From positions 1-40,812 of the forward strand of contig NZ_MUHW01000027.1 in assembly GCF_002007235.1 (NCBI RefSeq): 40,812 nucleotides of DNA, read 5' to 3'. The notes under the pieces were generated by a model. It did no database searches and was not told where the DNA came from. It was given only the letters and a program-made list of their open reading frames with translations. A program made the translations under genes and the position numbers. This document shows positions 21,842-30,283 of the stretch, one piece after another. The number at the start of each line of letters is the position of its first letter. The first letter of the stretch is position 1. This stretch comes from Oribacterium sp. C9. Lineage in GTDB: Bacteria; Bacillota; Clostridia; Lachnospirales; Lachnospiraceae.

Positions 21842-23320
21842 TCATTTCTTTTCTTTCAATGCCTTTTCAAGCGCATCAATCAGTATCTTAAGCGCTTTGA
21901 TACGGGCATATTTTTTGTCATTGGACTCAAGAATATGCCATGGAGCATAGGTAGTGCTGGTCTTTGCTATCATTTCATCAACCGCCTGCTCGTACAGATC
22001 CCATTTGTCTCTGTTTCTCCAGTCCTCGTCAGTGATCTTCCACTGCTTTTCAGGAGTATTCTGTCTGTCGGTGAAACGGGCAAGCTGGGTATCCTTATCT
22101 ATGTGCACCCAGAACTTGACTATAACAGCGCCCCAGTCACTGAGTTCCTTTTCAAACTCGTTGATTTCATTATATGCTCTCTGCCAGTCATTCTCAGAAC
22201 AGAAGCCCTCCAGACGCTCGACCATGACACGCCCGTACCAGGTGCAATCAAAAATAGCAAAATGCCCCGTTTTCGGAAGTCTGGTCCAGAAGCGCCACAG
22301 ATGATGGCGGCTCTTTTCGAAAGGCTTCGGACTGGCGATAGGATGAACCTCGTAGCCTCTCGGATCGAGAGCAGCTGTGACTCGTTTGATATTTCCGCCC
22401 TTTCCGGCAGCGTCCCAGCCTTCATAAGCGATGATGATAGGGATGCCTTTCAGGTATGCCTGATTATGAATATTCTCAAGTTTTTCCTGAAGCTCCTTAA
22501 GCTGTACCTTGTAATCTTCTTCGGAAATCGTCTTCTTCAGATCCACATCCTTGAGTTTAGGCATGCGGTTAAGAGGGAATATATTCTGAATCAGAGGTAC
22601 AGTGAGGTTATGATTCTTCAAGGCAACATCGATTCCTGCGACCAATGTCTCCATTACCTGCAGCTCAGCCCATTTTCTGGATTTTGCATCTATCACATTC
22701 CATGGAACAGTTGAAGTGTTTGTATCTTCCATGAATTTATCGAAGACCTTGCCGCACTCATCGTAGTGCTCGTTCTCCCATATATCGTAATCATCTACCT
22801 GCCACGCTGTCTCTTTGCTCTCCATGAGGGTCTCAAGACGCTTGGCTTGTTCTTTTTTACTTATATGGAAGAAAAATTTCAGCACAAGATATCCGTTATC
22901 AGTAAGTGAACGTTCAAAACGCAAAACACTTCCTATACGGTTCTTGTAGGTCTGCTTGTTGATCCTGTCAAACAGTACATCCTTTGTGATCTCTGTCATC
23001 CATCCGGCATCAAGAAACTTAAATTGACCGGCTTCCGGTATCTCTGCAAAGTATCTGGCTAAGAAAGGCTTCCGTTTCTCTGCAGGTGAAGGATCATGAA
23101 TAGAAACTGCAGTAAAAAATCTGGGATCGAGATCTTTGATAACCCTCCCAAGAACGGTTCCCTTTCCGGCAGCCCCCCAGCCTTCAAAAAGAACAAATAC
23201 CGGAAGCTTGTTATCTTTCATGAGAAGCTGCTGTTCTGCCAGACGCTGATGCGCAGCTTCAAGGCGTTGTTTTATTTCATCGGATTCCGGTTTAGGAATT
23301 GAATTGTAGGTTTCAATCAT
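21842..23320 (-). CDS. pap: Two-domain PPK2 polyphosphate:AMP phosphotransferase
   Basis: A 492-aa protein made of two PPK2 domains. Domain 1 (about 15-240) has P-loop FEGWGAAGKGT (Lys53). Domain 2 (about 270-490) has YEGWDAAGKGG (Lys307), the lid/Walker B region TWYGRVMVERLEGF and the Arg-rich DRQNTPEKQWK segment. The double-PPK2 layout is that of polyphosphate:AMP phosphotransferase (AMP to ADP with polyphosphate). Domain 1 has FLDAGWMTEITKDVLFDR where domain 2 has the conserved motif, so it may be inactive. The start at 23320 follows GGGAG by 8-9 nt; the longer frame lacks a ribosome binding site. Confidence 0.92.
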   Translation of the reverse strand: MIETYNSIPKPESDEIKQRLEAAHQRLAEQQLLMKDNKLPVFVLFEGWGAAGKGTVLGRVIKDLDPRFFTAVSIHDPSPAEKRKPFLARYFAEIPEAGQFKFLDAGWMTEITKDVLFDRINKQTYKNRIGSVLRFERSLTDNGYLVLKFFFHISKKEQAKRLETLMESKETAWQVDDYDIWENEHYDECGKVFDKFMEDTNTSTVPWNVIDAKSRKWAELQVMETLVAGIDVALKNHNLTVPLIQNIFPLNRMPKLKDVDLKKTISEEDYKVQLKELQEKLENIHNQAYLKGIPIIIAYEGWDAAGKGGNIKRVTAALDPRGYEVHPIASPKPFEKSRHHLWRFWTRLPKTGHFAIFDCTWYGRVMVERLEGFCSENDWQRAYNEINEFEKELSDWGAVIVKFWVHIDKDTQLARFTDRQNTPEKQWKITDEDWRNRDKWDLYEQAVDEMIAKTSTTYAPWHILESNDKKYARIKALKILIDALEKALKEKK

Positions 23321-23483
23321 TATGGGATCTCCCTTCTGTTGTATCATAATTACGAGCATGCTTTAGATTTTCTTCGACGGACTTTTGTATGATGATAAGA
23401 ACTAGGGGGAGAATTATTTTCGTATTTTAAAAATTTGAAAATATCATTTATAACCCGCACTAAATATAGGCAAAAAAGAAGAA

Positions 23484-23530
23484 CCGATATCTTAACTAGA
23501 CGAGACGTTAAGATATCGGCCTTTTCTTTT
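23484..23530. terminator. Strong hairpin in the gap upstream of pap
   Basis: 13-bp perfect arms CCGATATCTTAAC (23484-23496) and GTTAAGATATCGG (23507-23519), T-rich on both flanks. It may end minus-strand transcription coming from the threonine aldolase gene. No gene on the plus strand explains it. The rest of 23321-23480 shows nothing recognisable. Confidence 0.6.
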
Positions 23531-23540
23531 ATGGTAGAAA

Positions 23541-23588
23541 AAAAGGTTGCGGTGGGGATGGAAGGGGTGTGGGCTCCGCAATCCTTTT
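23541..23588 (-). terminator. Likely terminator of the threonine aldolase transcript
   Basis: GGATTGCGG (23576-23584) pairs with CCGCAACC (23545-23552) around a C-rich loop, followed on the minus strand by seven Ts. It lies about 250 nt past the aldolase stop codon. Confidence 0.55.
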
Positions 23589-23765
23589 CATCTGGTAAGA
23601 ATATTATAGTAAGTATTGGGCTTTTGTTTTATGACTAGAGAATAACATCACCTATGTCACAATACTGTCACAAAAATATAAAATAAAAGTAATATAACAT
23701 TTATTGGCAACTTAACCTAAAATCGCTTATATCTTCCCCTTCAACAAAGCCCCAGGTATCATGAA

Positions 23766-23822
23766 CTAGAATGCGTACCGCTCCTGCTTAATCCTTGTCC
23801 TTTGAATCTCCGGTGTGGACAT
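23766..23822 (-). CDS. Candidate 18-aa ORF behind the threonine aldolase gene
   Basis: MSTPEIQRTRIKQERYAF then TAG. AAAGGAG lies 7 nt upstream of the ATG, an excellent ribosome binding site, and the ATG is 14 nt past the aldolase stop codon. The next frame continues for about 25 codons (23700-23780) with a protein-like sequence (VHDTWGFVEGEDISDF), so a short decayed gene with a frameshift is possible. No homologue recognised. Confidence 0.35.
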   Translation of the reverse strand: MSTPEIQRTRIKQERYAF

Positions 23823-23835
23823 AGCCTTTCTCCTT

Positions 23836-24879
23836 TCAACTGTTCCTTGCATCCATTATTTCTGCCAATGCCTCGATCTGCTCTCTTGTGGTTGCCCATG
23901 AAGTGCAAAATCTGACCACCATGTTTTCCTCATCATAAGGCTCCCAGTTTGTGTAAATCACACCCTTTTCTTCAAGGGCTTCAAGAGTCTTTTTGGGCAT
24001 AACTATGAATTGCTGATTAGTGGGGGAGTTAATGAAAAAACTGTATCCTCTATCAGCAAAAACCTTCTTAAGTTCTTCGGCTCTGTCTATGGCATTCTTT
24101 GCTATCTCTGTGTAAAGACCGTCAGTAAACAGCGCATCAAACTGGACACCGTTTAAACGTCCCTTTGCCACCAAGGCTCCATGCTGTTTGATCATGGTGA
24201 CCATCTGCTTAGGTGCATCGCCCTTTGGATATACTACGGCTTCTCCGCAGAGAGCACCAACTTTAGTTCCGCCGATATAGAAAACATCAGTAAGTTCTGC
24301 GATATCTTTTATTGTTACATCGGTACTTTTACTCATTAAACCATAACCGAGTCTTGCACCATCAAGGAATAAAGGAAGTTTCCACTTCCGGCAGACACCG
24401 GATATGGCTGTCAGCTCTGATTTGCTGTAAAGAGTTCCGTATTCCGTCGGGTGGCTTATGTAAACCATACCCGGAAAAACCATATGATCATGATCCGAAT
24501 CATCATAAAAGCTCTTTACAAAGCGATCCAGCTCTTCGGCATCGATCCTTCCATCATGCGCGGGTAATGCCATAACCTTGTGTCCTGTGTACTCTATGGC
24601 ACCTGCCTCATGGCAGTTTACATGACCGGACTGTGCGGATACCACACCTTCGTACATTCTGAGAGTAGTATCTATAACAGTCTGGTTTGTCTGAGTGCCT
24701 CCGGTCAAAAAGAATATATCAGCATCAGGACATCCGATGAAATCCCGAATTCTGTTTTTTGCACTCTCCGTGTAGGTATCAGTACCATAACCCGTCAGCT
24801 GTTCCATGTTTGATCTGGTAAGAGCTTCAAGTACCTTAGGATGGCAGCCTTCTGTGTAATCACTTGCAAAGTTTAGCAT
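23836..24879 (-). CDS. Threonine aldolase / beta-eliminating lyase family enzyme
   Basis: A 347-aa fold-type I PLP enzyme of the Beta_elim_lyase family. The PLP Schiff-base lysine is Lys206 in YIGGTKVGALCGEA. Asp173 and Arg176 (FLDGARLG) would contact the cofactor, and LTGGTQTNQ (59-67) forms the phosphate-binding region. Low-specificity threonine aldolases cleave L-threonine or L-allo-threonine to glycine and acetaldehyde. The exact substrate cannot be set by sequence. GAGGTG precedes the ATG by 5 nt. Same strand as the downstream 18-aa ORF. Confidence 0.88.
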   Translation of the reverse strand: MLNFASDYTEGCHPKVLEALTRSNMEQLTGYGTDTYTESAKNRIRDFIGCPDADIFFLTGGTQTNQTVIDTTLRMYEGVVSAQSGHVNCHEAGAIEYTGHKVMALPAHDGRIDAEELDRFVKSFYDDSDHDHMVFPGMVYISHPTEYGTLYSKSELTAISGVCRKWKLPLFLDGARLGYGLMSKSTDVTIKDIAELTDVFYIGGTKVGALCGEAVVYPKGDAPKQMVTMIKQHGALVAKGRLNGVQFDALFTDGLYTEIAKNAIDRAEELKKVFADRGYSFFINSPTNQQFIVMPKKTLEALEEKGVIYTNWEPYDEENMVVRFCTSWATTREQIEALAEIMDARNS

Positions 24880-25104
24880 TTTGTCACCTCGTTTAGTTTT
24901 CTGTCATGATGTCGATTCAGTAAATAGGCATTTAGGAGCTTTGCCCTTGCAGCATATTGTAACTCGTACCACAGTAATAATGAATTATATTTTTTGATAA
25001 TGCTATAACCATGAAAGACTTGTTTTAATTGCTGGTTTCCAGACTGAATTTGTATTATTGAATACTTATCGTAAAAAAGAATATAGATAACCCACAGGAG
25101 ACAG
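24880..25104. other. Gap upstream of the threonine aldolase gene
   Basis: AT-rich; an 88-codon open frame on the minus strand (24873-25139) overlaps the aldolase start and the terminator hairpin and has no ribosome binding site, so it is not called. No convincing promoter could be assigned. Confidence 0.5.
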
Positions 25105-25137
25105 TAAAAAAGCGCCACATTCCAAAGAATATGACGC
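25105..25137 (-). terminator. Terminator of the alpha/beta hydrolase gene
   Basis: An 11-bp stem with G-T pairs (GCGTCATATTC / GAATGTGGCGC, 25112-25137) and TTTG loop, followed on the minus strand by TTTTTT. It lies about 80 nt past the stop codon at 25219. Confidence 0.75.
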
Positions 25138-25218
25138 ATGAATTTAACTATGTTAGTACTTATAAGTTCTATGATCCTGTTGTGATACAGCCCCGGAAAA
25201 TGTCTTTAAAGACTTTTT

Positions 25219-26163
25219 TCAAAAACTTTCTTCAGGAAGATTTTCATCCATGAAATTTATGATTCCGTCTTCTACCTCATCTTTGATATCGCTATAGTTA
25301 TGGATCTCATGACGATATCCCGGATACAGTTCGGTCCATACATCCTTGAGACCGGCATCGATCAGCCAGTTAGCTGTCTGAAGAACTCCTGTACCGTACT
25401 GACCCACCGGATCCTGATCTCCGGCTATATTATAAACAGGAAGATCCTTAGGTACTTTTTCTGCCCATTCCGGTCCGGTGATGTACTCCATCATCTGTGT
25501 AAAATACAGGTATGACTGATTGGTACATGCCTTTGTAAATGCATCAAACGGATCCTCTGCATGATCGCGCTGAACCTCGGGATCATCGCATATCCATTCG
25601 TTTCCACGAGTTACGCCCTCGCTGCAGCGACCATACATCCATCCCATGAGTTTTTGAGGAACTTCAGGATCTGATTCTTTGCCCTTTCCGGCATTAACAA
25701 GAGATTCGATATAATCCTTGGCATCCTTAAGCCCCGGCCAGATACCCATGGTACCGCATATAGTAACGCCGCTAAGTTCCTCACCGTACTTGGAAATATA
25801 ATCTCTTACGATGAAGGATCCCATGCTGTGTCCATAAAGGAAATATGGAAGGTTTGGATACTTTTCAACAGTGAGGTCATGAAGCTTATGCTCATCCTCC
25901 ATCATGGTATGGAAACCTTTATCGCCCCAGTCACCCCAGGTATCGTTCTCTATCGCAGTCTTTCCATGGCCCACATGGTCATCCGCACTTACGATGTATC
26001 CTGCCTCAACAAAAGCAGCTATCATATGAAGATATCTGCGGGAATGTTCTCCGAAGCCATGAATCAGCTGTACGATTCCTATCGGCTTTGCAGCAGGTAC
26101 ATAGATCCATCCGTATACAGTGTCACGTTCATTAAAGGATGGAAAAGTAATTTCATGTAACAT
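25219..26163 (-). CDS. Alpha/beta hydrolase, monoacylglycerol lipase/lysophospholipase type
   Basis: A 314-aa Hydrolase_4 family protein. The oxyanion motif is LIHGFGEHSRRY (about 33-44). The nucleophile is Ser113 in GHSMGS, the likely acid Asp251 in AGDQDPVG, and the His is His285 in YRHEIHNY. There is no signal peptide, so it is cytoplasmic. Family members release fatty acids from monoglycerides or lysophospholipids. Residues 140-230 form an enlarged cap. GGAGG lies 8 nt upstream of the ATG. A dyad (26190-26219) lies in its leader. Confidence 0.88.
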   Translation of the reverse strand: MLHEITFPSFNERDTVYGWIYVPAAKPIGIVQLIHGFGEHSRRYLHMIAAFVEAGYIVSADDHVGHGKTAIENDTWGDWGDKGFHTMMEDEHKLHDLTVEKYPNLPYFLYGHSMGSFIVRDYISKYGEELSGVTICGTMGIWPGLKDAKDYIESLVNAGKGKESDPEVPQKLMGWMYGRCSEGVTRGNEWICDDPEVQRDHAEDPFDAFTKACTNQSYLYFTQMMEYITGPEWAEKVPKDLPVYNIAGDQDPVGQYGTGVLQTANWLIDAGLKDVWTELYPGYRHEIHNYSDIKDEVEDGIINFMDENLPEESF

Positions 26164-26189
26164 AGATTCGCCTCCGTATTCAATTTTTT

Positions 26190-26252
26190 GTGATAATGCT
26201 TATGATTCTGAATTATCACTGTTCCACGATCGATTCGTATAGAAACATTATA
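26190..26252 (-). promoter_or_regulatory. Possible promoter and dyad of the hydrolase gene
   Basis: TATAAT on the minus strand at 26247-26252 (no clear -35). Downstream, an 8-bp dyad GTGATAAT / ATTATCAC (26190-26219) could be a leader hairpin or operator. Confidence 0.35.
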
Positions 26253-26304
26253 AATCATTTCGTAAATATTATCATTAAAGAAGCAAATTTTAAGTCATGT
26301 TGTC

Positions 26305-27276
26305 TTACTTCAGTTTCTTCTTATTCACATCATCTGTAATGAACACGATAACGATACCGTCGATATCAAGCTTCAGTATTCCGTCTTTCAAAGAGCAGCC
26401 ATCGGTGAAATCCGATATTCCGGCCTGCATGGAAAAATCATCCCCGGAGCCTTTCCAGTACTCTATGTCACCCTTGTTATCGTCTCCCCAATACAGGTAT
26501 CCGTTTCCGTCATCCTTAAGAGTCACATACCACTTAAGCATATCCTTATTTTCATCCTCAGGATAATATTTACCGCCTATATTGTAACCATAGAACCAGA
26601 ACTTTTCTTCTCCGTCTACCTCAGAATGATCATCCTTAGCTTTACTTCCTTTAGAAGTTTTAGAACCTGATTTTCCTGTCTTATCAGTTTTATCCTTCTT
26701 ACCGGATTTAGCATCGGATTTTTCAGACTTGCCGCTCTTACTCTCCTTTTTATTCTCAGACTTCGCACTCTTTGACACAGTCCCAACATCAAGATGCAGA
26801 AGATCTGTCTCAAACACGGTTTTATATTTACTGTTTAGTCCCTCCAGGTCGAAATCCATTTTTTCGATCTTATCTATCTTCTTTTTCTCCAGTTCCTCTC
26901 CCGTGACGAGAGACACATGGTATTCGGTTTCTCCGGCTTCTGCTCCGATATAGATAGATGAGTCAACATAGATATCATTTATGTACATGGTTTTTCCTAT
27001 TATCTGCAGCTTATCGTCCGTTTCGTTCTTCAATTTCAACCACAGTGCAACATTGCCCGTACCATCTTCAACCAGGATACTGACTGCCGTAATTTCAACA
27101 CCATTTTCCGAATATATCACCTGCTCTTCTATCTGTGGATCTCCCACGGAACCTGTTGCATTCATATTACTCTTGACCCACGGATTCTTTACTCCTGCCA
27201 ATGCTTCTGCCCCCATGACAACAACAAGCATCATGGTAAGCAGGATCCCCCTTGCTCTTTTCACTGATCTTTTCAT
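26305..27276 (-). CDS. Secreted two-part protein with Lys/Ser-rich linker
   Basis: A 323-aa protein not assigned to a named family. Basic N-terminus and signal peptide (ILLTMMLVVVMGAEALAG, cleavage near residue 28). A beta-rich domain (about 45-165, DUF5067-like in feel, with ITAVSILVEDGTGNVALWLKL) precedes a low-complexity linker of Lys, Ser, Gly, Thr and Asp (about 168-220). A short C-terminal domain with many aromatic and acidic residues follows (about 223-323). AAGGAGG lies 7 nt upstream of the ATG at 27276; the frame open to 27432 has no such site. Probably released or wall-associated. Function unknown. Confidence 0.75.
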   Translation of the reverse strand: MKRSVKRARGILLTMMLVVVMGAEALAGVKNPWVKSNMNATGSVGDPQIEEQVIYSENGVEITAVSILVEDGTGNVALWLKLKNETDDKLQIIGKTMYINDIYVDSSIYIGAEAGETEYHVSLVTGEELEKKKIDKIEKMDFDLEGLNSKYKTVFETDLLHLDVGTVSKSAKSENKKESKSGKSEKSDAKSGKKDKTDKTGKSGSKTSKGSKAKDDHSEVDGEEKFWFYGYNIGGKYYPEDENKDMLKWYVTLKDDGNGYLYWGDDNKGDIEYWKGSGDDFSMQAGISDFTDGCSLKDGILKLDIDGIVIVFITDDVNKKKLK

Positions 27277-27411
27277 TGCTATATCCTCCTTGCATGAATA
27301 CACAGTAAATTCCGACTTATCGCTACTATATATATCGTCAGAATTCAGCGCAAAGATAAAGGCATGAAACATTCCGGTTCCATGCCCCCACTGTAAATAA
27401 TATTTCTTCAC

Positions 27412-27459
27412 AAAAAAGCGCTCCCCTGCCAAAGATAAACCTCCGGCAGGAGAGCGCTT
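27412..27459 (-). terminator. Terminator of the fru operon
   Basis: A 15-bp stem with one G-T pair (AAGCGCTCTCCTGCC / GGCAGGGGAGCGCTT) followed on the minus strand by TTTTTG. It lies 48 nt past the fruR stop codon. A second dyad, GGCATG.../...CATGCC (27361-27387), lies next to it in the leader region of the secreted-protein gene. Confidence 0.9.
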
Positions 27460-27506
27460 ATTGTTTCTATGATCTTTTTATATCTGTATCGCGATGAAGT
27501 ATACCG

Positions 27507-28262
27507 TTACTTCACTGAGTCTATCACGATAACATTGTCACGACCCTTATAACGGACATCCAACTGCCCATCTGTGATCAGTATCACATCATGGAAATTG
27601 GCGAATCGTATAGGATATATCTTCTGGAACTTGCTTGCATCACAGAGGACATAGCAGTTCTTGGAATGTCTCATGGCTTCCTGCTTCACCAGCGCCTCGT
27701 TAAGCTCAGGAGTCGTACAACCCGCTATAAGCTCCACTCCGTTGGTACCCATGAAACACTTGGTGAAATTATACTTCTGTATGGAAACTATGGTCTCATT
27801 TCCTACCAGAGCCTCAGTAGAATTTTTGAGTTCACCGCCAACAAGAATCACACGGCATCCTCTGCGGGCCAGCATAAGCGCATGTCCGACAGCATTGGTC
27901 ACATATCCCATTGCTTCCTTCGTAAGATACGGGATCATGGCTTCAGTCGTGGTACCCGCATCCAGATATACGAAGTCATCAGGTCCTACCAGGGATGCTG
28001 CGTATTGTCCAACCTGATGCTTCTGCTCAACAGCGTGACCGGACTTATCCGAAAACTCTTCTTCTTTAACATTTACACTGAAATCATTGCTTACAGCACC
28101 GCCGAAAACTTTTGTCAGGGCTCCTTTTTGGTCGAGAACCGTAAGGTCCCTCCTGATGGTGGATTCGGAAGCGTCAAATGCCTCCATCAGTTCCTGTAAG
28201 GTGACGCTGCCTTTCTGCTGCAACAATTCCAGGATTTCCGTTTGTCTTTTTTTAGCTAACAT
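27507..28262 (-). CDS. fruR: DeoR-family repressor of the fructose operon
   Basis: A 251-aa DeoR-family regulator. The N-terminal winged helix-turn-helix carries the DeoR signature (VTLQELMEAFDASESTIRRDL, about residues 20-40, and GGAVSN). The DeoRC sensor domain (about 75-235) contains DAGTTTEAM and FMGTNGVE, which bind a phosphosugar, here probably fructose 1-phosphate. It is the last gene of fruK-fruA-fruR, 9 nt after fruA. No Shine-Dalgarno precedes the ATG; instead an extended -10 promoter overlaps the end of fruA, suggesting a second, nearly leaderless transcript. Confidence 0.9.
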   Translation of the reverse strand: MLAKKRQTEILELLQQKGSVTLQELMEAFDASESTIRRDLTVLDQKGALTKVFGGAVSNDFSVNVKEEEFSDKSGHAVEQKHQVGQYAASLVGPDDFVYLDAGTTTEAMIPYLTKEAMGYVTNAVGHALMLARRGCRVILVGGELKNSTEALVGNETIVSIQKYNFTKCFMGTNGVELIAGCTTPELNEALVKQEAMRHSKNCYVLCDASKFQKIYPIRFANFHDVILITDGQLDVRYKGRDNVIVIDSVK

Positions 28263-28270
28263 AAGCCAAA

Positions 28271-28279
28271 ATTATACCA
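28271..28279 (-). promoter_or_regulatory. Extended -10 promoter directly before fruR
   Basis: TGGTATAAT on the minus strand (TATAAT at 28271-28276), overlapping the fruA stop codon. The last -10 base is 9 nt from the fruR ATG, so the transcript would start 2-3 nt before the ATG. A poor -35 (TTGGAG) lies 18 nt upstream. Confidence 0.5.
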
Positions 28280-30164
28280 CTTTCTTCTTAAGAACTCCAA
28301 GTAAAAATGCTCCGACAACAGTTCCTGCAACGAGAGATGCAAGATAGAGAATTGCATTTCCTACAACAGGGAATACAAAGATTCCGCCATGAGGTGCCAT
28401 AAGTGTACATCCGAATGAAACAGAAAGTGCTCCGGCAAGAGCTGAACCTGCGATACATGATGGCAGTACGTGGATAGGATCTGAAGCAGCATATGGAATA
28501 GCACCCTCTGTAATGAATGCGAGACCCATGATGAAGTTTACAGGACCGCTCTCACGCTCTTCCTTGGTGAACTTGTTCTTGAAAAGAATAGTTGCAAGAG
28601 CGATAGCACATGGAGGAACCATACCACCGATCATAACTGCTGCCATAATGTCATAGTTACCTGCTGCGATGGACGCAACACCAAATACATAAGCCGCCTT
28701 GTTGAATGGACCGCCCATATCGATGGACATCATACCTGCTACGATGATTCCGAGAAGTACCTTTGATGTACCTGACATTCCTGCGAGTCCATCATTAAGA
28801 GCAGTATTGAGCATACCGATAGGAGGCTCAACGATAAAGTTCATTGCGAGACCGATGATCAGGATACCGAACAGCGGATAGATAAGAACAGGTGCGATCT
28901 TCTCAAGTGACTTAGGAAGAGATACGCACATCTTCTTTAAGTAGTTCATAACATATCCTGCGATGAAACCTGCAAGAAGTGCTCCGAGGAAGCCTGACTT
29001 TCCGTTTGCTGCGATCATACCGCCTACGAAACCTACCGCAAGACCCGGACGGTCAGCGATACTCTCTGCTATGTAACCTGCAAGAACAGGGAGCATAAAT
29101 CCAAAGGCAACGCCTCCGATACCCTTAAGTGTTGCAGCGAGAGGTGTTATAGAACCGAAGTTTGATCTTTCAGCCTCTTCAAGAGCATTGAGGTCGATGG
29201 ACAGACCATCGATAAGGAATGCAAGTGCGATAAGGATACCACCGCCTACTACGAAAGGAAGCATATGTGAAACTCCGTTCATTAAGTGAACATAGATCTT
29301 ATGCCCTGCATTTCCACTGCTTGTAACTGCTTCTTTTCTCACCTGACCCTGTGCCTTGTAAACAGGAGCATCTCCATTTATAGCTCTTTCGATGAGCTGT
29401 GGTGCCTTGCTGATTCCGTCTGAAACAGGAACCTCGATGAGCTTCTTTCCATCGAAACGATCCATCGGGACCTGAGCATCTGCTGCAACGATGATACAGT
29501 CAGCTTCAGCGATTTCCTGCTCGGTGAGAACATTGTCAGCACCTGCTGAACCTCTGGTCTCAACCTTTATGAAGCAGCCTGCTGCCTTCGCAGCCTTCTC
29601 GATCCCCTCCGCTGCCATAAATGTGTGAGCGATACCTGTGGGACATGATGTAACTGCAAGGATCTTCTTCTGAGCGGCAGCCGCTGTGCCCTCTTCCTTT
29701 GCTGCATCCTTTGCGTCTGCTTCGTCTATGATCTTCAGGAACTCGTCCTCGTCCTTGGCATTTCTAAGAGCCATAACGAAATCCTCATCCATAAGAAGTC
29801 TGGAGAGCTTTGACAGGACAGTCAGGTGAACATTGTCCTTTGTCTCAGGTGCCGCGATAAGGAACAAAAGATGTACAGGCTCGTCGTCCAATGCTTCATA
29901 ATCAACTCCATCAGGAATGACCATGGCTGCAAGACCTGCAGACTTAACTGATTCTCCCTTTCCGTGTGGGATGGCAAGTCCGTCACCGATTCCGGTAGTA
30001 GACTCTTCTTCTCTTGCAAATACCTTCTTTTTGTATGCTTCTACATCCGCGATGTTTCCGCTCTTCACCATAAGCTCAACTGCCTGCTCGATGGTCTCCT
30101 GTTTGCTTCCCGGTGCAGCTTTAAGATTAATGCTGCGCTTGTCAAGTAAATCTGTAATCCTCAT
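28272..30164 (-). CDS. fruA: Fructose PTS enzyme IIABC
   Basis: A 630-aa fused PTS permease. EIIA (1-150) has the phospho-acceptor His67 in AIPHGKG. EIIB (about 165-265) has Cys174 in VTSCPTGIAHTFMAAEG. The EIIC membrane domain (about 295-625) has about eight to nine helices and the MSIDMGGPFNKAAYVF motif. It imports fructose as fructose 1-phosphate. The A-B-C order is the common Gram-positive FruA form. The ATG at 30164 follows AAAGGGG by 6 nt; the longer open frame is not supported. It lies 119 nt after fruK. Confidence 0.94.
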   Translation of the reverse strand: MRITDLLDKRSINLKAAPGSKQETIEQAVELMVKSGNIADVEAYKKKVFAREEESTTGIGDGLAIPHGKGESVKSAGLAAMVIPDGVDYEALDDEPVHLLFLIAAPETKDNVHLTVLSKLSRLLMDEDFVMALRNAKDEDEFLKIIDEADAKDAAKEEGTAAAAQKKILAVTSCPTGIAHTFMAAEGIEKAAKAAGCFIKVETRGSAGADNVLTEQEIAEADCIIVAADAQVPMDRFDGKKLIEVPVSDGISKAPQLIERAINGDAPVYKAQGQVRKEAVTSSGNAGHKIYVHLMNGVSHMLPFVVGGGILIALAFLIDGLSIDLNALEEAERSNFGSITPLAATLKGIGGVAFGFMLPVLAGYIAESIADRPGLAVGFVGGMIAANGKSGFLGALLAGFIAGYVMNYLKKMCVSLPKSLEKIAPVLIYPLFGILIIGLAMNFIVEPPIGMLNTALNDGLAGMSGTSKVLLGIIVAGMMSIDMGGPFNKAAYVFGVASIAAGNYDIMAAVMIGGMVPPCAIALATILFKNKFTKEERESGPVNFIMGLAFITEGAIPYAASDPIHVLPSCIAGSALAGALSVSFGCTLMAPHGGIFVFPVVGNAILYLASLVAGTVVGAFLLGVLKKKVV

Positions 30165-30283
30165 AGTTTTCCCCTTTAATAAAAAATAATTTAAAGCCAT
30201 TCATTTTCACTCATGCCGAACTTAATTCTAATTTCAATCTGTGTTTCGGCAGCAGTGATATAAAACATCGTAAAACTGTTGAT

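Noticed and set aside
23435-23638. 67-codon open frame on the plus strand
   Set aside because: It contains both strong hairpins at 23484-23519 and 23545-23584, has no ribosome binding site and low-complexity coding, so it is not a gene.
24873-25139. 88-codon open frame on the minus strand
   Set aside because: It overlaps the terminator of the hydrolase gene and the start of the aldolase gene and has no ribosome binding site.
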